Source: Chelatococcus reniformis
GTDB lineage: Bacteria > Pseudomonadota > Alphaproteobacteria > Rhizobiales > Beijerinckiaceae
Direction: 5' to 3'
Length of the DNA: 64,000 bases
Assembly: GCF_014640075.1 (NCBI RefSeq)
Contig: NZ_BMGG01000001.1
Location: forward strand, 744,001 to 808,000
Under the pieces are notes generated by a model, which did no database searches, was not told the DNA's origin, and saw only the letters and a program-made list of their open reading frames with translations. The position numbers and the translations under genes were made by a program. Shown one piece after another: positions 55,941 through 64,000 of this stretch; position 1 is the first letter of the stretch; each line of letters opens with the position of its first letter.

Positions 55941-56342
55941 TTACGCCGGCTGCGCCGGCGTTCGAGTGAGGCCGAGCGCCAGCACCTCGGCGGCGACGGC
56001 GACCCAGACGGCCTGCGCTAGCACGAAGGCGACGCCGAGCGGCGTCGGGGTGATCCATCCCGCCGCCAGCGCGACGACGCAATCCACCGCCCAGACCGCG
56101 TTGACGGCGATGATCGCCCAGACCAGAGCCGGCGGGACCCGCTCCTGCACCTCGACGAGCCCCACCATGCCGGCGAAGCAGACCAGGCTGAGGCCCAGGG
56201 GCTGGCTCAGCCAGGCCGGAATGCCGAGCAGCGGCTCGAGCAGGCCGCCGAGCCCGAACAGCAGTACGCCGAGGCCCGCGCAGGACAAAGCGTTGACCAT
56301 GAGGATGCGGCGGAGGAAGGCGGAGGGCACAATCATATGCAT
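55941..56342 (-). CDS. four-helix membrane protein, function unknown
   Basis: 133 residues from ATG 56342 (AAGGAC eight bases upstream). Four hydrophobic helices alternate with short loops (for example LMVNALSCAGLGVLLFGLGG; LVWAIIAVNAVWAVDCVVAL). No residue motif that would show a function. Similar small inner-membrane proteins are common in Hyphomicrobiales. Confidence 0.75.
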   Translation of the reverse strand: MHMIVPSAFLRRILMVNALSCAGLGVLLFGLGGLLEPLLGIPAWLSQPLGLSLVCFAGMVGLVEVQERVPPALVWAIIAVNAVWAVDCVVALAAGWITPTPLGVAFVLAQAVWVAVAAEVLALGLTRTPAQPA

Positions 56343-56425
56343 GGTGTCTGTCCTTGTCCCTGCGCGGCCCGCGGTCTCGGCCGGCGCCACGGCAGGGGGC
56401 TAGAGTATCGGTTTGGCCGCGGCGA

Positions 56426-56791
56426 TCACGCCGCCGGCGCCTGATCGAGGAAGCCGGTCATCGCCCTGAAGCGGCCGTCGGCGGCCAGCACGCCGAAATC
56501 GGTGCCACCGGCGAGCGCGTCGCCAGCCTCCGGCGCCAGCTGCCAGCTGAAGCGCAGGGCGTCGCCTACCTGGTCGATGGCGCCGACGCGGCGGAAGCGG
56601 TAGCCGGGAAAGCGCTCCTGCACGCCGCGTACCATCGCGTCGATGCCATCCGGGCCGTCGCCGCTCATCATCGGGTCGCGATAGCTCGCCTCGTCGGTCC
56701 AGGTCCTGCTGATGATCGCCCGGCGGCGGCCATCGTCGGTCTCGTTCCACATGTCGATGTAGCGGTCGACAATCGCGGTCGTGTCGGTCAT
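56426..56791 (-). CDS. SnoaL-like (NTF2-fold) protein
   Basis: 121 residues from ATG 56791 (AAGGAG eight bases upstream). NTF2-like cone fold: helix IVDRYIDMWNETDDGRRRAI, WTDEASYRDPMMSGDG, FPGYRFRRVG and C-terminal strands DGRFRAMTGFLD. Such proteins include polyketide cyclases, isomerases and many unknowns. Same direction as the membrane protein that follows 83 bases later. Confidence 0.85.
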   Translation of the reverse strand: MTDTTAIVDRYIDMWNETDDGRRRAIISRTWTDEASYRDPMMSGDGPDGIDAMVRGVQERFPGYRFRRVGAIDQVGDALRFSWQLAPEAGDALAGGTDFGVLAADGRFRAMTGFLDQAPAA

Positions 56792-56990
56792 GGCTGAGCT
56801 CCTTGCTGCGGCGGCTGATCGGCCAGCGCCTGAGCCCATCATGCGCGGCGGCCGCGCGGCGTCGATTACGTGGCCGGTAATGGCCTGGCGGAGCGTTCAT
56901 CGTTCCAATGAGCTTGCCCGGCCTGGAGCCCTCTTTCGCGGTCGGTAAGCCGATCGACGGACCGTGTCGTCACCTATCCCAGGAAGACCG

Positions 56991-57866
56991 ATGAGCCTGA
57001 CCGAACCCACCCCTGTGGACCTCGACCGACCGGCAGCCGGGGTCCCGCACCCGCTCGATGCGGCGACGCAGCTCACCGCGCGGCCGGACGGCAGTTACGA
57101 GGGCCACACCAGCACGGCCTACTGGAACTTCACCGGGCCGTTCGGCGGGGTCACCGCCGCCTGTCTGATGCGGGCGCTGCTGGACCACCCGCGGCGCCAG
57201 GGCAGCCCCGTTTCGCTCACCGTGAACTATTGCGCGCCGGTGGCGGAAGGTGCCTTCCGCATCACCCCTCGGCTGGCCCGGACCAACCGCTCCACGCAGC
57301 ACTGGTCGCTCGAAATCACGCAGGACGGCGAGCCGCCTTCCACCACGGCCACCGCCGTGTTCGGCGCCCGTCCGGAGACCTTCGCGCACGCCCCGGCCAC
57401 GCCGCCGGCACTGCCGCCGCGCGAGAGCCTGGTGCCGTTCCCGTCGCATCTGGCGGGCTCCGCTTGGCTGCGCAACTACGATTTCCGCTTCGCGCAGCTC
57501 CAGCCGCTCGGCCGGGTTCCGCGCGTCGAGCCCCTGCCGGCGGCGCAGGAACTCTGGATTGCCGACGCGCCGCCGCGGCCGCTTGATTTCGTGGCGCTGG
57601 CGGCGCTGGCCGACACCTTCTTCGCCCGCATCTTCGTGGTGCGCGGCGCGCTCGTGCCCGCCGGCACGGTGTCGATGAGCATCTTCTTCCATGCCACCGA
57701 GGCGGATCTGACGCGTCAGGGCAGCGAGCCGCTGCGGGCCCGGGCGGACAGCCGCGTCTTCGACCGCGGCTTCCACGACCAGTCGGCCGAACTGTGGGGC
57801 GCCGACGGCACGCTGTTCGTCAGCACCCACCAGATCGTCTACTACCGCGACCCGCCGGCGGCCTGA
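56991..57866 (+). CDS. acyl-CoA thioesterase-like double hotdog protein
   Basis: 291 residues from ATG 56991 with AGGAAG upstream. TesB-like two-hotdog fold: first domain WNFTGPFGGVTAACLMRALL and PVSLTVNYCAPVAEG; second domain LDFVALAALADTFFARIFVV and HDQSAELWGADGTLFVSTHQ. The ADTFFARIF segment holds the expected catalytic Asp. Cleaves acyl-CoA; chain preference unknown. Confidence 0.85.
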   Translation: MSLTEPTPVDLDRPAAGVPHPLDAATQLTARPDGSYEGHTSTAYWNFTGPFGGVTAACLMRALLDHPRRQGSPVSLTVNYCAPVAEGAFRITPRLARTNRSTQHWSLEITQDGEPPSTTATAVFGARPETFAHAPATPPALPPRESLVPFPSHLAGSAWLRNYDFRFAQLQPLGRVPRVEPLPAAQELWIADAPPRPLDFVALAALADTFFARIFVVRGALVPAGTVSMSIFFHATEADLTRQGSEPLRARADSRVFDRGFHDQSAELWGADGTLFVSTHQIVYYRDPPAA

Positions 57867-57956
57867 GACGGCTTTGCTCAGGCGCATTCCGATCGGACGA
57901 ATCCGTCCGGTCGGGACGCAAGTGACGGCTGGACCGTGCCGGGCCGGCCGTCGGGG

Positions 57957-58565
57957 TCAGAGCGTGGTGGCGATCTCGTCGTAGTCGAGGCGCGGGCTGC
58001 GGGCGAACAGCTTGCTCTCGTCGCCGTAGCCGATGTTGACGAGGAAGTTGGACTTCGCGCTGGTGCCGGCGAAGAAGGCTGCGTCCACCTGGGCCTTGTC
58101 GAAGCCCGACATCGCACCGGTGTCGAGCCCCACCGCGCGCAGCGCCAGGATCAGGTAGGCGCCCTGGAGCGAACCGTTGCGGAAGGCGGTCTCCTCGATC
58201 AGCGCCGCGTTGCCGGCGAACCAGGCCCGCGCGTCGGCGTGGGGAAAGAGCCGCGGCAGCAGCTCGTGGAACTGCGTGTCGTAGGCGACGATGGCGGTGA
58301 CCGGCGCGGCCATGGTCTTCTCGAGGTTGCCCGCCGACAACGCCGGCCTCAGCCGCTCCTTCGCCTCCGGGGAGCGCACGAACACCAGGCGCAGCGGCGA
58401 GGCGTTGGCGCTCGTAGGGCCCATCTTGGCCAGATCGACCGCCTGACGCAGCAGCGCCTCCGGCACCGGCTTGTCCAGCCAGCCGTTGTGTGTGCGGGCA
58501 TTACGGAAGACGAGATCGAGCGCGGCCTCGTCCAGTTGGCCGGGGGCGGAGGTTTGGGTGGTCAT
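57957..58565 (-). CDS. nitroreductase-family flavoprotein, RutE/malonic semialdehyde reductase-like
   Basis: 202 residues from ATG 58565. FMN-binding nitroreductase fold: [40 protein letters not shown], and the C-terminal [20 protein letters not shown]. The [10 protein letters not shown] start and [20 protein letters not shown] are characteristic of RutE, which reduces malonic semialdehyde in pyrimidine degradation. No other rut genes are nearby, so it may act in general aldehyde or quinone reduction. Confidence 0.87.
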   Translation of the reverse strand: MTTQTSAPGQLDEAALDLVFRNARTHNGWLDKPVPEALLRQAVDLAKMGPTSANASPLRLVFVRSPEAKERLRPALSAGNLEKTMAAPVTAIVAYDTQFHELLPRLFPHADARAWFAGNAALIEETAFRNGSLQGAYLILALRAVGLDTGAMSGFDKAQVDAAFFAGTSAKSNFLVNIGYGDESKLFARSPRLDYDEIATTL

Positions 58566-58674
58566 CGCGTCTGCACTCCAGTCGGAACGGCTCGGACCCG
58601 TCGTGGAGGATGGCAGCGTATGCCGCAAGCGCGAAATCGGCGGGGCAGCACGGCGCGCGCGGCGCCGGCTGCGC

Positions 58675-59340
58675 TCACTCGACCAGCGAATCCGGGTGCT
58701 TGGGCTGCTCCGGCTCGACGCCCTCCGGCGCGGCGTAGCGCATCAGCAGCGGCGTCTGCGCCAGGGCGAAGACGATCGTCAGCGGCATCACCCCGAGCGA
58801 CTTGAAGCTGAGCCAAACGTCGTTCGACTGCGTGCGCCAGACGATCTCGTTCAGCGCCGCCAGCACGAAGAAGAAAATGCCCCAGCGCAAGGTCAGCTTG
58901 CGCCACCCTTCGTCCGTCAGCCGCAGCACCGCATCGAACAGCACCGGCAGCAGCGGCCGCCGGAACGCCAGGCCGCCCAGCAGAGCTGTGCCGAACAGGC
59001 AGTTCACGATCGTCGGCTTCAGCTTGATGAACAGCTCGTCCTTGAGCACCAGCGTGAGCGTGCCGAAGATCAGCACGGCGACGCCGGACACCAGCGGCAT
59101 GATCGGCAGCTGCCGCACCAGCGCGTAGTGGATTGCCAGCGCCACGAGGGTCGCGATCATGAAGGCAGCGGTGGCGGTGAAGATGCCGAGCTGGTCGGCC
59201 GCCAGGTTCGTCGGCAGCAGCGGGCCGAGAAGCGGAGTGAACAGGGCCGGGCGGGCGTTGGCCAGCAGTAGCACGCCCAGGGGCCCGAGCTCGAGGACGA
59301 ACTTCAGCAGCGGGTTGAGGCGGTGGGCGGCGTTCGACAC
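58675..59340 (-). CDS. yciB: YciB/septation protein A family membrane protein
   Basis: 222 residues if started at GTG 59340 ([20 protein letters not shown] is the conserved start); the frame reaches 59412. Five to six membrane helices with the family signature [20 protein letters not shown] and [16 protein letters not shown]. In E. coli YciB interacts with divisome and cell-wall elongation proteins and affects membrane potential. Ends 109 bases before the nitroreductase gene on the same strand. Confidence 0.88.
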   Translation of the reverse strand: MSNAAHRLNPLLKFVLELGPLGVLLLANARPALFTPLLGPLLPTNLAADQLGIFTATAAFMIATLVALAIHYALVRQLPIMPLVSGVAVLIFGTLTLVLKDELFIKLKPTIVNCLFGTALLGGLAFRRPLLPVLFDAVLRLTDEGWRKLTLRWGIFFFVLAALNEIVWRTQSNDVWLSFKSLGVMPLTIVFALAQTPLLMRYAAPEGVEPEQPKHPDSLVE

Positions 59341-59486
59341 TGCGGCTCTGTGCCCTGCGGTAGAGGCGGCGTCAACCACGACGCCCGGTCCTAGCCGGGG
59401 GCGGCCGATCACAGGCCGAGCGTTCCAAGCTTACGCGTGGCAATAGGTGACGAAGACACCGGAAAATGATAGAATCGCTTGCCGTG

Positions 59487-59602
59487 GGAGCGCTTCGGGA
59501 GTGGGTGGAATCATCCCGATCGCAAGAGAAGCGCTCCGTGTTCAAGACGTTGGAGCAGTTCTATCCGCTGCAATGATCATTTTGACCGGATCGAAATGCT
59601 CT
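59487..59602. repeat. dispersed palindromic element, family B copy 3
   Basis: GGGAGCGCTTC at the left pairs with GAAGCGCTCC at 59528-59537; GGGTGG-AA-TCATCCC forms the inner hairpin; the right end is GAAATGCTCT. The second stem is degraded. It ends 12 bases before the DUF2853 start and its edge leads straight into that gene's GGGGGAG ribosome site. Confidence 0.75.
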
Positions 59603-59614
59603 GGGGGAGTAGCG

Positions 59615-59932
59615 ATGACCGAACACCTCGACGACGTGAAGAAATATGCCAAGGGCCCGGTCAACGAAGCGGCCGTCGCCGGTCTGTTGAAGACTTACCG
59701 GCTCGTGCTGAGCAAGCCCGATTCCCGCTATGTAGCCTGCGACGACGCGGGCGAGCGTGAGCGGGTGCGCGAGAACTTCCTCAAGAAGAAGCTCGGCCTG
59801 TCGGGCCCCGATCTCGACACCGCCGTCGAGGAGACCTGCAAGGCCATGAAGGCGGACCGCACCAAGTCGCGCCTGACGTTCTACTATCTGCTGGCGGAGC
59901 GCTTCGGCAAGCTGGACGCCGTCGCCGGCTGA
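59615..59932 (+). CDS. DUF2853 family protein
   Basis: 105 residues, all-helical: HLDDVKKYAKGPVNEAAVAG, then LKKKLGLSGPDLDTAVEETC and a C-terminal DRTKSRLTFYYLLAERFGKL, the DUF2853 pattern. Small soluble cytoplasmic protein of unknown function, widespread in Hyphomicrobiales. GGGGGAG seven bases before the ATG. Confidence 0.88.
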   Translation: MTEHLDDVKKYAKGPVNEAAVAGLLKTYRLVLSKPDSRYVACDDAGERERVRENFLKKKLGLSGPDLDTAVEETCKAMKADRTKSRLTFYYLLAERFGKLDAVAG

Positions 59933-60023
59933 CGCCGGCGCGCCGGCACTTGAGCTTGGTGCCAGTGGAATGCGGAATCGCCCTGATGCCTGGGGCGGTC
60001 ACAGCCTTCGAACGGAGACCGCC

Positions 60024-60905
60024 ATGGAGGTCGGCTTCATCGGATTGGGCACTATGGGACGCGGCATCGCCGCCAACCTGGTGGCGGCCGGCCACCGGGT
60101 GCGGGTGTGGAACCGCTCGCCGCGCCCGGGCGCGGCGCCGGATGGTGCCGTCCTCGTGGCGCAGGTGACCGACGCATTCGCCGGTGACGCGGTCCTCTCG
60201 ATGCTCGCCAACGACGAGGCGGTACGGTCGGTGGTGCTCGACAGCGGCGCGCTGGCGGCCGCGGCGGGGAGCGGCAAGCCACCGGTCCACGTCAACCTGG
60301 CGACGATCTCGGTCGACCTTGCCCGCGAGCTCACGCAGATCCACCGCGCCAGCGGCGTCGGCTATGTGGCCGCCCCCGTCTTCGGCCGCCCTGACGTGGC
60401 CGCCGCCGGCAAGCTCCACGTGGTAGCGGCCGGCGCGCCCGAAGCGCTCGCGGCCGTGCAGCCGCTGCTCGACGCGATCGGCCAGAGGACCTGGCCGTTC
60501 GGAGACGAGCCCTACCGCGCCAACGTGGTCAAGATCGCCGGGAACTTCATGCTTGGCTCCGCCATCGAGGCCATGGCCGAGGCCACGGCCCTGGCCCGCG
60601 GCCATGGCGTCGCGGCGGCCGATCTGCTGGACATGCTTACCGGCACGCTGTTCGCAGCGCCCGTCTACAAGAACTACGGCGCCCTCATTGCCGCCGGCAG
60701 CTACGAGCCGGCCGCCTTCGCCCTGAGCCTCGGCCTCAAGGATATAAAGCTGGCGCTCGCCGCCTCCGAGGCCGTCCATGCGCCGATGCCGTTCGCAAGC
60801 GTGTTGCGCGACCAGCTGGTCGATGCGATCGCCCAGGGTGACGGCGCCCGCGACTTCGCTGCTTTGGCCAAGGTCGCCGCCCGGCGCGCGGGGCAGGACG
60901 GCTGA
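60024..60905 (+). CDS. beta-hydroxyacid dehydrogenase family (HIBADH/glyoxylate reductase-like)
   Basis: 293 residues from ATG 60024 (CGGAGA upstream). N-terminal Rossmann fold GFIGLGTMGRGIAANL with VWNRS at the end of the second strand (Arg suggests NADPH preference), substrate loop AAPVFGRPDVAAAGKL, and the catalytic Lys in VVKIAGNFMLG. Members reduce tartronate or succinic semialdehyde, glyoxylate or 3-hydroxyisobutyrate; the exact substrate is open. Confidence 0.88.
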   Translation: MEVGFIGLGTMGRGIAANLVAAGHRVRVWNRSPRPGAAPDGAVLVAQVTDAFAGDAVLSMLANDEAVRSVVLDSGALAAAAGSGKPPVHVNLATISVDLARELTQIHRASGVGYVAAPVFGRPDVAAAGKLHVVAAGAPEALAAVQPLLDAIGQRTWPFGDEPYRANVVKIAGNFMLGSAIEAMAEATALARGHGVAAADLLDMLTGTLFAAPVYKNYGALIAAGSYEPAAFALSLGLKDIKLALAASEAVHAPMPFASVLRDQLVDAIAQGDGARDFAALAKVAARRAGQDG

Positions 60906-60972
60906 GGGCGGCCTGCGCGCGTTCGGCGCACGTGTTCTTCGGCGCCGATCGATGGGTCCGGCTCGCGCCTGG

Positions 60973-62307
60973 CTATGAAGCTTGGTCGGGGGCTCGGCCC
61001 TTGTATTGCCAGGGCTCGCGGTACAGGTCGGCACGGGACGGCGGCAGGCCGACCGAACCGCGCACGCGCTTGGACGCCAGCGTCTGGTAGAGGCCGACGT
61101 TGTTGCGGTCGAACGAGATCGAGCAGGCGCCGAGATACATGAGCCAGATGCGGTACTTCACCTCGCCGACCTCGCGGATCGCCGCCTCGCGGTTCTCGTA
61201 GAGCCGGTCGTGCCATTGGCGGCAGGTGCGCATGTAATGCTCGCGCCAGCCTTCCACGTCGTGCACCTCGAAGCCGTGGCGCTCGAGAGCCGTCAGGTTG
61301 CCGCTGATCGAATCGAGCTCGCCGCCCGGGAAGATGTATTTGGTCAGCGCCGCAAACTCGGCCCGCTTCTTTTTCTTGGTGGCATGCTTGCCGGGGCGCA
61401 CGATGCCGTGGTGCAGGAACAGGCCGCCCGGCTTCAGCACCCGGTGCACGGTGCCGAAATAGGTTGGGAAATTGGCAAGTCCGACATGCTCGATCATGCC
61501 GATGGCCGCCACCTTGTCGAAGCGATCGTGGCCTTCGACGTGGGCGAAGTCCTTGAGCTCGATCGTGCACTGGTCGGAGAGGCCGAGCCGCTTGATCTTG
61601 TCGTTGGCGTAGGCGACCTGCTGCTCCGACAGCGTCACCCCGTAGGTCTTCACGCCGTAATGCTTTGCCGCGTAGATCGAGAAGGCGCCCCAGCCACAGC
61701 CCATGTCGAGCACGCTCTCGCCGGGCTTCAGCCGCAGCCGGCGGCAGACCATCTCCAGCTTGTCGAGCTGCGATTGTGCCAGGCTGTTGTCCCAATCGGT
61801 ATAGTAGGAGCAGGTGTAGACCATCTCCGGATCGAGCCAGAGCTCGTAGAAGGCATTCGAGACGTCGTAGTGGTAGCCGATATTCTTCTTGTTCTCGGCG
61901 GCGTCGCCCGAGCTCGGCTTCTCCTCGGAGATCTCCTCCAGCGGCCAGGGTCCGCCGCGCGACACGAACAGGAACTTGCTGGCGGTGCGGAGCGCCAGCA
62001 GGCGGTTGAGGCTCTTGCGGAAGTCGCGGGTGCGGACCTTCGGCTTCTTCTCGACCATGTCGAAGATGGTGCCGTTGCGGATGTCGAGGCGCCCGGATGC
62101 CCACAGGTTGGACAGCGTCTCGGCATTGGGCCGGCGGATCAGCGATGCGACGGCGCCCTCGTCACCGAGCCAGACCCCGAGCGCGCCCGGGGCGAGCGTC
62201 GCCGGCACGGTCGAGCCGTCCCACAGGTAGAAGCCAAACTCCAGCCCCATCTCCTTGTGGACATGGGCGAGCAGCTTCTTGAGCGTCGCGAGCCGCTTGT
62301 CTGCCAT
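60973..62307 (-). CDS. cfa: cyclopropane-fatty-acyl-phospholipid synthase
   Basis: 444 residues from ATG 62307 (AAGGAAG upstream). Transfers a methylene group from SAM to double bonds of membrane lipids. N-terminal SCP2-like region (1-130), [23 protein letters not shown] motif [32 protein letters not shown] and a C-terminal FRNNVGLYQ-like end ([17 protein letters not shown]). A strand of KKKKR near 335 is an insertion relative to short homologues. Convergent with the dehydrogenase gene. Confidence 0.93.
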   Translation of the reverse strand: MADKRLATLKKLLAHVHKEMGLEFGFYLWDGSTVPATLAPGALGVWLGDEGAVASLIRRPNAETLSNLWASGRLDIRNGTIFDMVEKKPKVRTRDFRKSLNRLLALRTASKFLFVSRGGPWPLEEISEEKPSSGDAAENKKNIGYHYDVSNAFYELWLDPEMVYTCSYYTDWDNSLAQSQLDKLEMVCRRLRLKPGESVLDMGCGWGAFSIYAAKHYGVKTYGVTLSEQQVAYANDKIKRLGLSDQCTIELKDFAHVEGHDRFDKVAAIGMIEHVGLANFPTYFGTVHRVLKPGGLFLHHGIVRPGKHATKKKKRAEFAALTKYIFPGGELDSISGNLTALERHGFEVHDVEGWREHYMRTCRQWHDRLYENREAAIREVGEVKYRIWLMYLGACSISFDRNNVGLYQTLASKRVRGSVGLPPSRADLYREPWQYKGRAPDQAS

Positions 62308-62451
62308 GGCAACTTCCTTCACCCGGCGCCCGCATGCGGGCTCGTCCGCGACCGGCGGGCCAGCTACGGCGCAGCCGGCTTTCAACCCGCTCGGACGGCG
62401 AGCGTCAACCCCAAGGCAACCGAACGTGGGCCAGGCGGTCCCGGCGCGGGC

Positions 62452-62721
62452 TCAGAAGTCGCTGGCGATGCCCCGGACCTCCCAGTCGTCGTAGCGGACC
62501 GGGTCGGGGCCGCCGCGGCCGGCGACCTCCCGGGCGCTCGCCAGTTCCTCGGCCTTCCGGTCGAGGGCACTGCGCCGCTCGGCCGCCTCGGCCAGCGCGC
62601 GCTGCGCAGCGGGGCTCAGCACCTGGTTCGGCACCCCTGGCTCGGTCGCCGCGGCGGGCGGTGGCTGCGGTACGGGCTTCAAGCTGGCGAACTCCTCGTC
62701 TCGGGCCTGGACGGGCCGCAC
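62452..62721 (-). CDS. SDHAF4-like DUF1674 protein
   Basis: About 89 residues. The C terminus [20 protein letters not shown] matches the DUF1674/SDHAF4 signature (GGPEPxRYGDWExKGIAxDF); before it come [20 protein letters not shown] and a Pro-rich N terminus. SDHAF4 helps flavinate or assemble the succinate dehydrogenase flavoprotein. The start (GTG 62721) is uncertain. Divergent from htpX, its frequent neighbour. Confidence 0.75.
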   Translation of the reverse strand: MRPVQARDEEFASLKPVPQPPPAAATEPGVPNQVLSPAAQRALAEAAERRSALDRKAEELASAREVAGRGGPDPVRYDDWEVRGIASDF

Positions 62722-62883
62722 ATCATGCTTGCGGCGACCTGCCTATGCCCCCCACATAGGTGCGGGACAATCCCGGTGCGAGACGCGCGGCCCGGCGGCG
62801 GACGGCGGGACAAAGCCCGGGAATGGGGAGCCGGCGCTTCGCGCGAGCGGATGCCAGCCGCTCCCGGGCCTGCGGAGGACGTG

Positions 62884-63822
62884 ATGAACTACGTGAAGAC
62901 CGGCCTGCTGCTGGCGGCCCTCACCGCCCTGTTCGGCGTGGTCGGCCTGCTTCTGGGCGGCACCACCGGCATGGTGATCGCGCTCGCCATCGCCATCGCC
63001 ATGAACCTCTTCACCTACTGGAACTCCGACCGCCTGGCGCTCGCCGCGCACGACGCTCAAGAGGTCGATAGCACGAGCGCGCCGGCGCTCGTGGGCCTGG
63101 TGCACGACCTGGCGCGCCGAGCCGGGCTGCCGCCGCCGCGGGTTTACCTGATCGACAGCCCGCAGCCCAACGCCTTCGCCACCGGGCGCAATCCGCGGAA
63201 CGCGGCGGTCGCCGCGACAACGGGCCTCATGCACGCGCTGACGCGCGAAGAGCTCGCCGGCGTCATGGCCCACGAGTTGGCCCACATTCGCAACCACGAC
63301 ACGCTGACGATGACGATCGCCGCCTCCGTTGCGGGCGCCATTTCATCCATCGCCCAATTCGGCATGTTCTTCGGCGGCAGCAACCGGGAGGGCAACGGAC
63401 CCGGCCTGATCGGATCGATCCTGCTGGCGGTCGTCGCGCCGCTCGCGGCCATGATCATACAGATGGCGATCAGCCGCTCGCGGGAGTACGAAGCGGATCG
63501 CATCGGTGCGGAGATCTGCGGCGAACCGGGCGCGCTTGCCTCGGCGCTGGTCAAGATCGAGCGCAGCGTCGCGCAGATCCCCGACGAGCGGGCCGAAGCC
63601 CACCCGGCGACGGCGCCCATGTTCATCATCAACCCTCTGTCCGGACGCGGCATGGACAATCTGTTCTCCACCCACCCATCCACCGCCAACCGGATCGCGC
63701 AGCTCGAAGCGCTCGCCGCGGCCTGGGGCAAGCCGCCGGCCATCGGCGGCCACGAGCCCGGCGGCTTCATCGGTAACGCCCCGCGCAATCCGTGGTCGCG
63801 CCGGACCGGCCCATGGGGCTGA
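62884..63822 (+). CDS. htpX: heat-shock membrane protease HtpX
   Basis: 312 residues. Zinc metalloprotease of the inner membrane, active against misfolded membrane proteins. Two N-terminal helices ([38 protein letters not shown]), HExxH at 130-134 ([12 protein letters not shown]), further helices (about 145-165 and 180-200) and third ligand in [11 protein letters not shown] Gly/Pro-rich tail of about 30 residues follows the core. GGAGGAC precedes the ATG; the stop overlaps the rsmB start. Confidence 0.95.
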   Translation: MNYVKTGLLLAALTALFGVVGLLLGGTTGMVIALAIAIAMNLFTYWNSDRLALAAHDAQEVDSTSAPALVGLVHDLARRAGLPPPRVYLIDSPQPNAFATGRNPRNAAVAATTGLMHALTREELAGVMAHELAHIRNHDTLTMTIAASVAGAISSIAQFGMFFGGSNREGNGPGLIGSILLAVVAPLAAMIIQMAISRSREYEADRIGAEICGEPGALASALVKIERSVAQIPDERAEAHPATAPMFIINPLSGRGMDNLFSTHPSTANRIAQLEALAAAWGKPPAIGGHEPGGFIGNAPRNPWSRRTGPWG

Positions 63823-64000
63823 GGCAGGGGGCGCCGCCGCGGCGGCGGGGAGCGGACCCGCGCGGCGGGGCCAGCGCGCGGCGACCGCCCGAGAGCGCGG
63901 GCGTGGCGCCGCGCCGCGCTGCCGTGGCAGCGCTCGTCGCCGTGCTCGGTGGCGGCGAAGGCATCGACGGCGCGCTGGCCGAAGCGAGCGAGGGGCTCGC
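63813..64000 (+). CDS. rsmB: 16S rRNA m5C methyltransferase RsmB, 5-prime part
   Basis: Cut by the window end after about 62 codons. From ATG 63813 (inside the htpX stop) comes an Arg/Gly/Pro-rich leader, then [20 protein letters not shown] and [12 protein letters not shown], matching the NusB-like N-terminal domain of RsmB (RRAALxxLxAVLxxGxxLDEAL). The htpX-rsmB order is usual in Hyphomicrobiales. GTG 63903 is an alternative start. Confidence 0.65.
   Translation, partial: MGLRQGAPPRRRGADPRGGASARRPPESAGVAPRRAAVAALVAVLGGGEGIDGALAEASEGL

Noticed and set aside
60982-62880. Very long rightward open frame running into htpX
   Set aside because: It is antisense to cfa and shows only GC-rich composition without family similarity; the real gene starts at ATG 62884 with a GGAGGAC site.

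Overview
The window reads as chromosomal DNA of a high-GC alphaproteobacterium, most likely order Hyphomicrobiales (Rhizobiales). Three things point there: housekeeping order (ptsP-prfA-prmC-DUF4167 with clpB nearby; comF, grxC, a Nit-type hydrolase and DUF1178; SDHAF4-like, htpX, rsmB), many atypical starts (GTG, TTG), and several families of short dispersed palindromic repeats of the kind common in that order. I see no tRNA, rRNA, CRISPR array, phage or transposase.

Layout. 0.2-7.2 kb: amino-acid type periplasmic binding protein, CoA transferase, membrane nucleotide cyclase paired with a TrpX-like binding protein, LysR regulator. 7.4-15.9 kb: amidase, then a complete cecR-ybhGFSR-type operon (TetR repressor, membrane fusion protein, double ABC ATPase, two permeases) with an operator-like double dyad in its promoter, then a class C beta-lactamase. 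16.1-18.9 kb: a bufferin-type metallophore operon (BufA1 precursor, MNIO enzyme BufB, partner BufC, DoxX) behind an ECF-sigma-like promoter, with a 160-bp palindromic element lying between precursor and enzyme genes. 18.9-20.2 kb: a scar with repeats, a frameshifted chlorite-dismutase-like remnant and a small membrane protein. 20.2-26.9 kb: glutamine amidotransferase, AtuA-family protein, acyl-CoA dehydrogenase, MoxR ATPase plus VWA protein.

27.4-38.4 kb is the most distinctive accessory region: two divergent operons around a 0.56-kb AT-richer gap with two LysR-like dyads. Leftward: an NrtA/CmpA-like binding protein and a three-subunit cobalt-type nitrile hydratase/thiocyanate hydrolase (beta gene split into two, alpha-type subunit with a histidine-rich N terminus). 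Rightward: SsuABC-type importer, amidohydrolase, an unrecognised 531-residue helical protein, and a CobW-type GTPase that is the natural metal-insertion candidate. A LysR gene ends inside the last leftward gene. The set looks like import, hydration and further hydrolysis of an unidentified nitrile-, thiocyanate- or cyanate-like compound.

38.4-64 kb is mostly core: clpB with a heat-shock-type promoter, CoA transferase, MOSC protein, DUF4167, prmC, prfA, ptsP, Fe-dependent alcohol dehydrogenase, methyltransferase, comF, grxC, Nit hydrolase, a PP2C phosphatase, DUF1178, small metabolic genes, yciB, DUF2853, a beta-hydroxyacid dehydrogenase, cfa, an SDHAF4-like gene, htpX and the start of rsmB. 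Repeat elements sit at the edges of several genes; in two cases their terminal TAG is the stop codon of the neighbouring gene.
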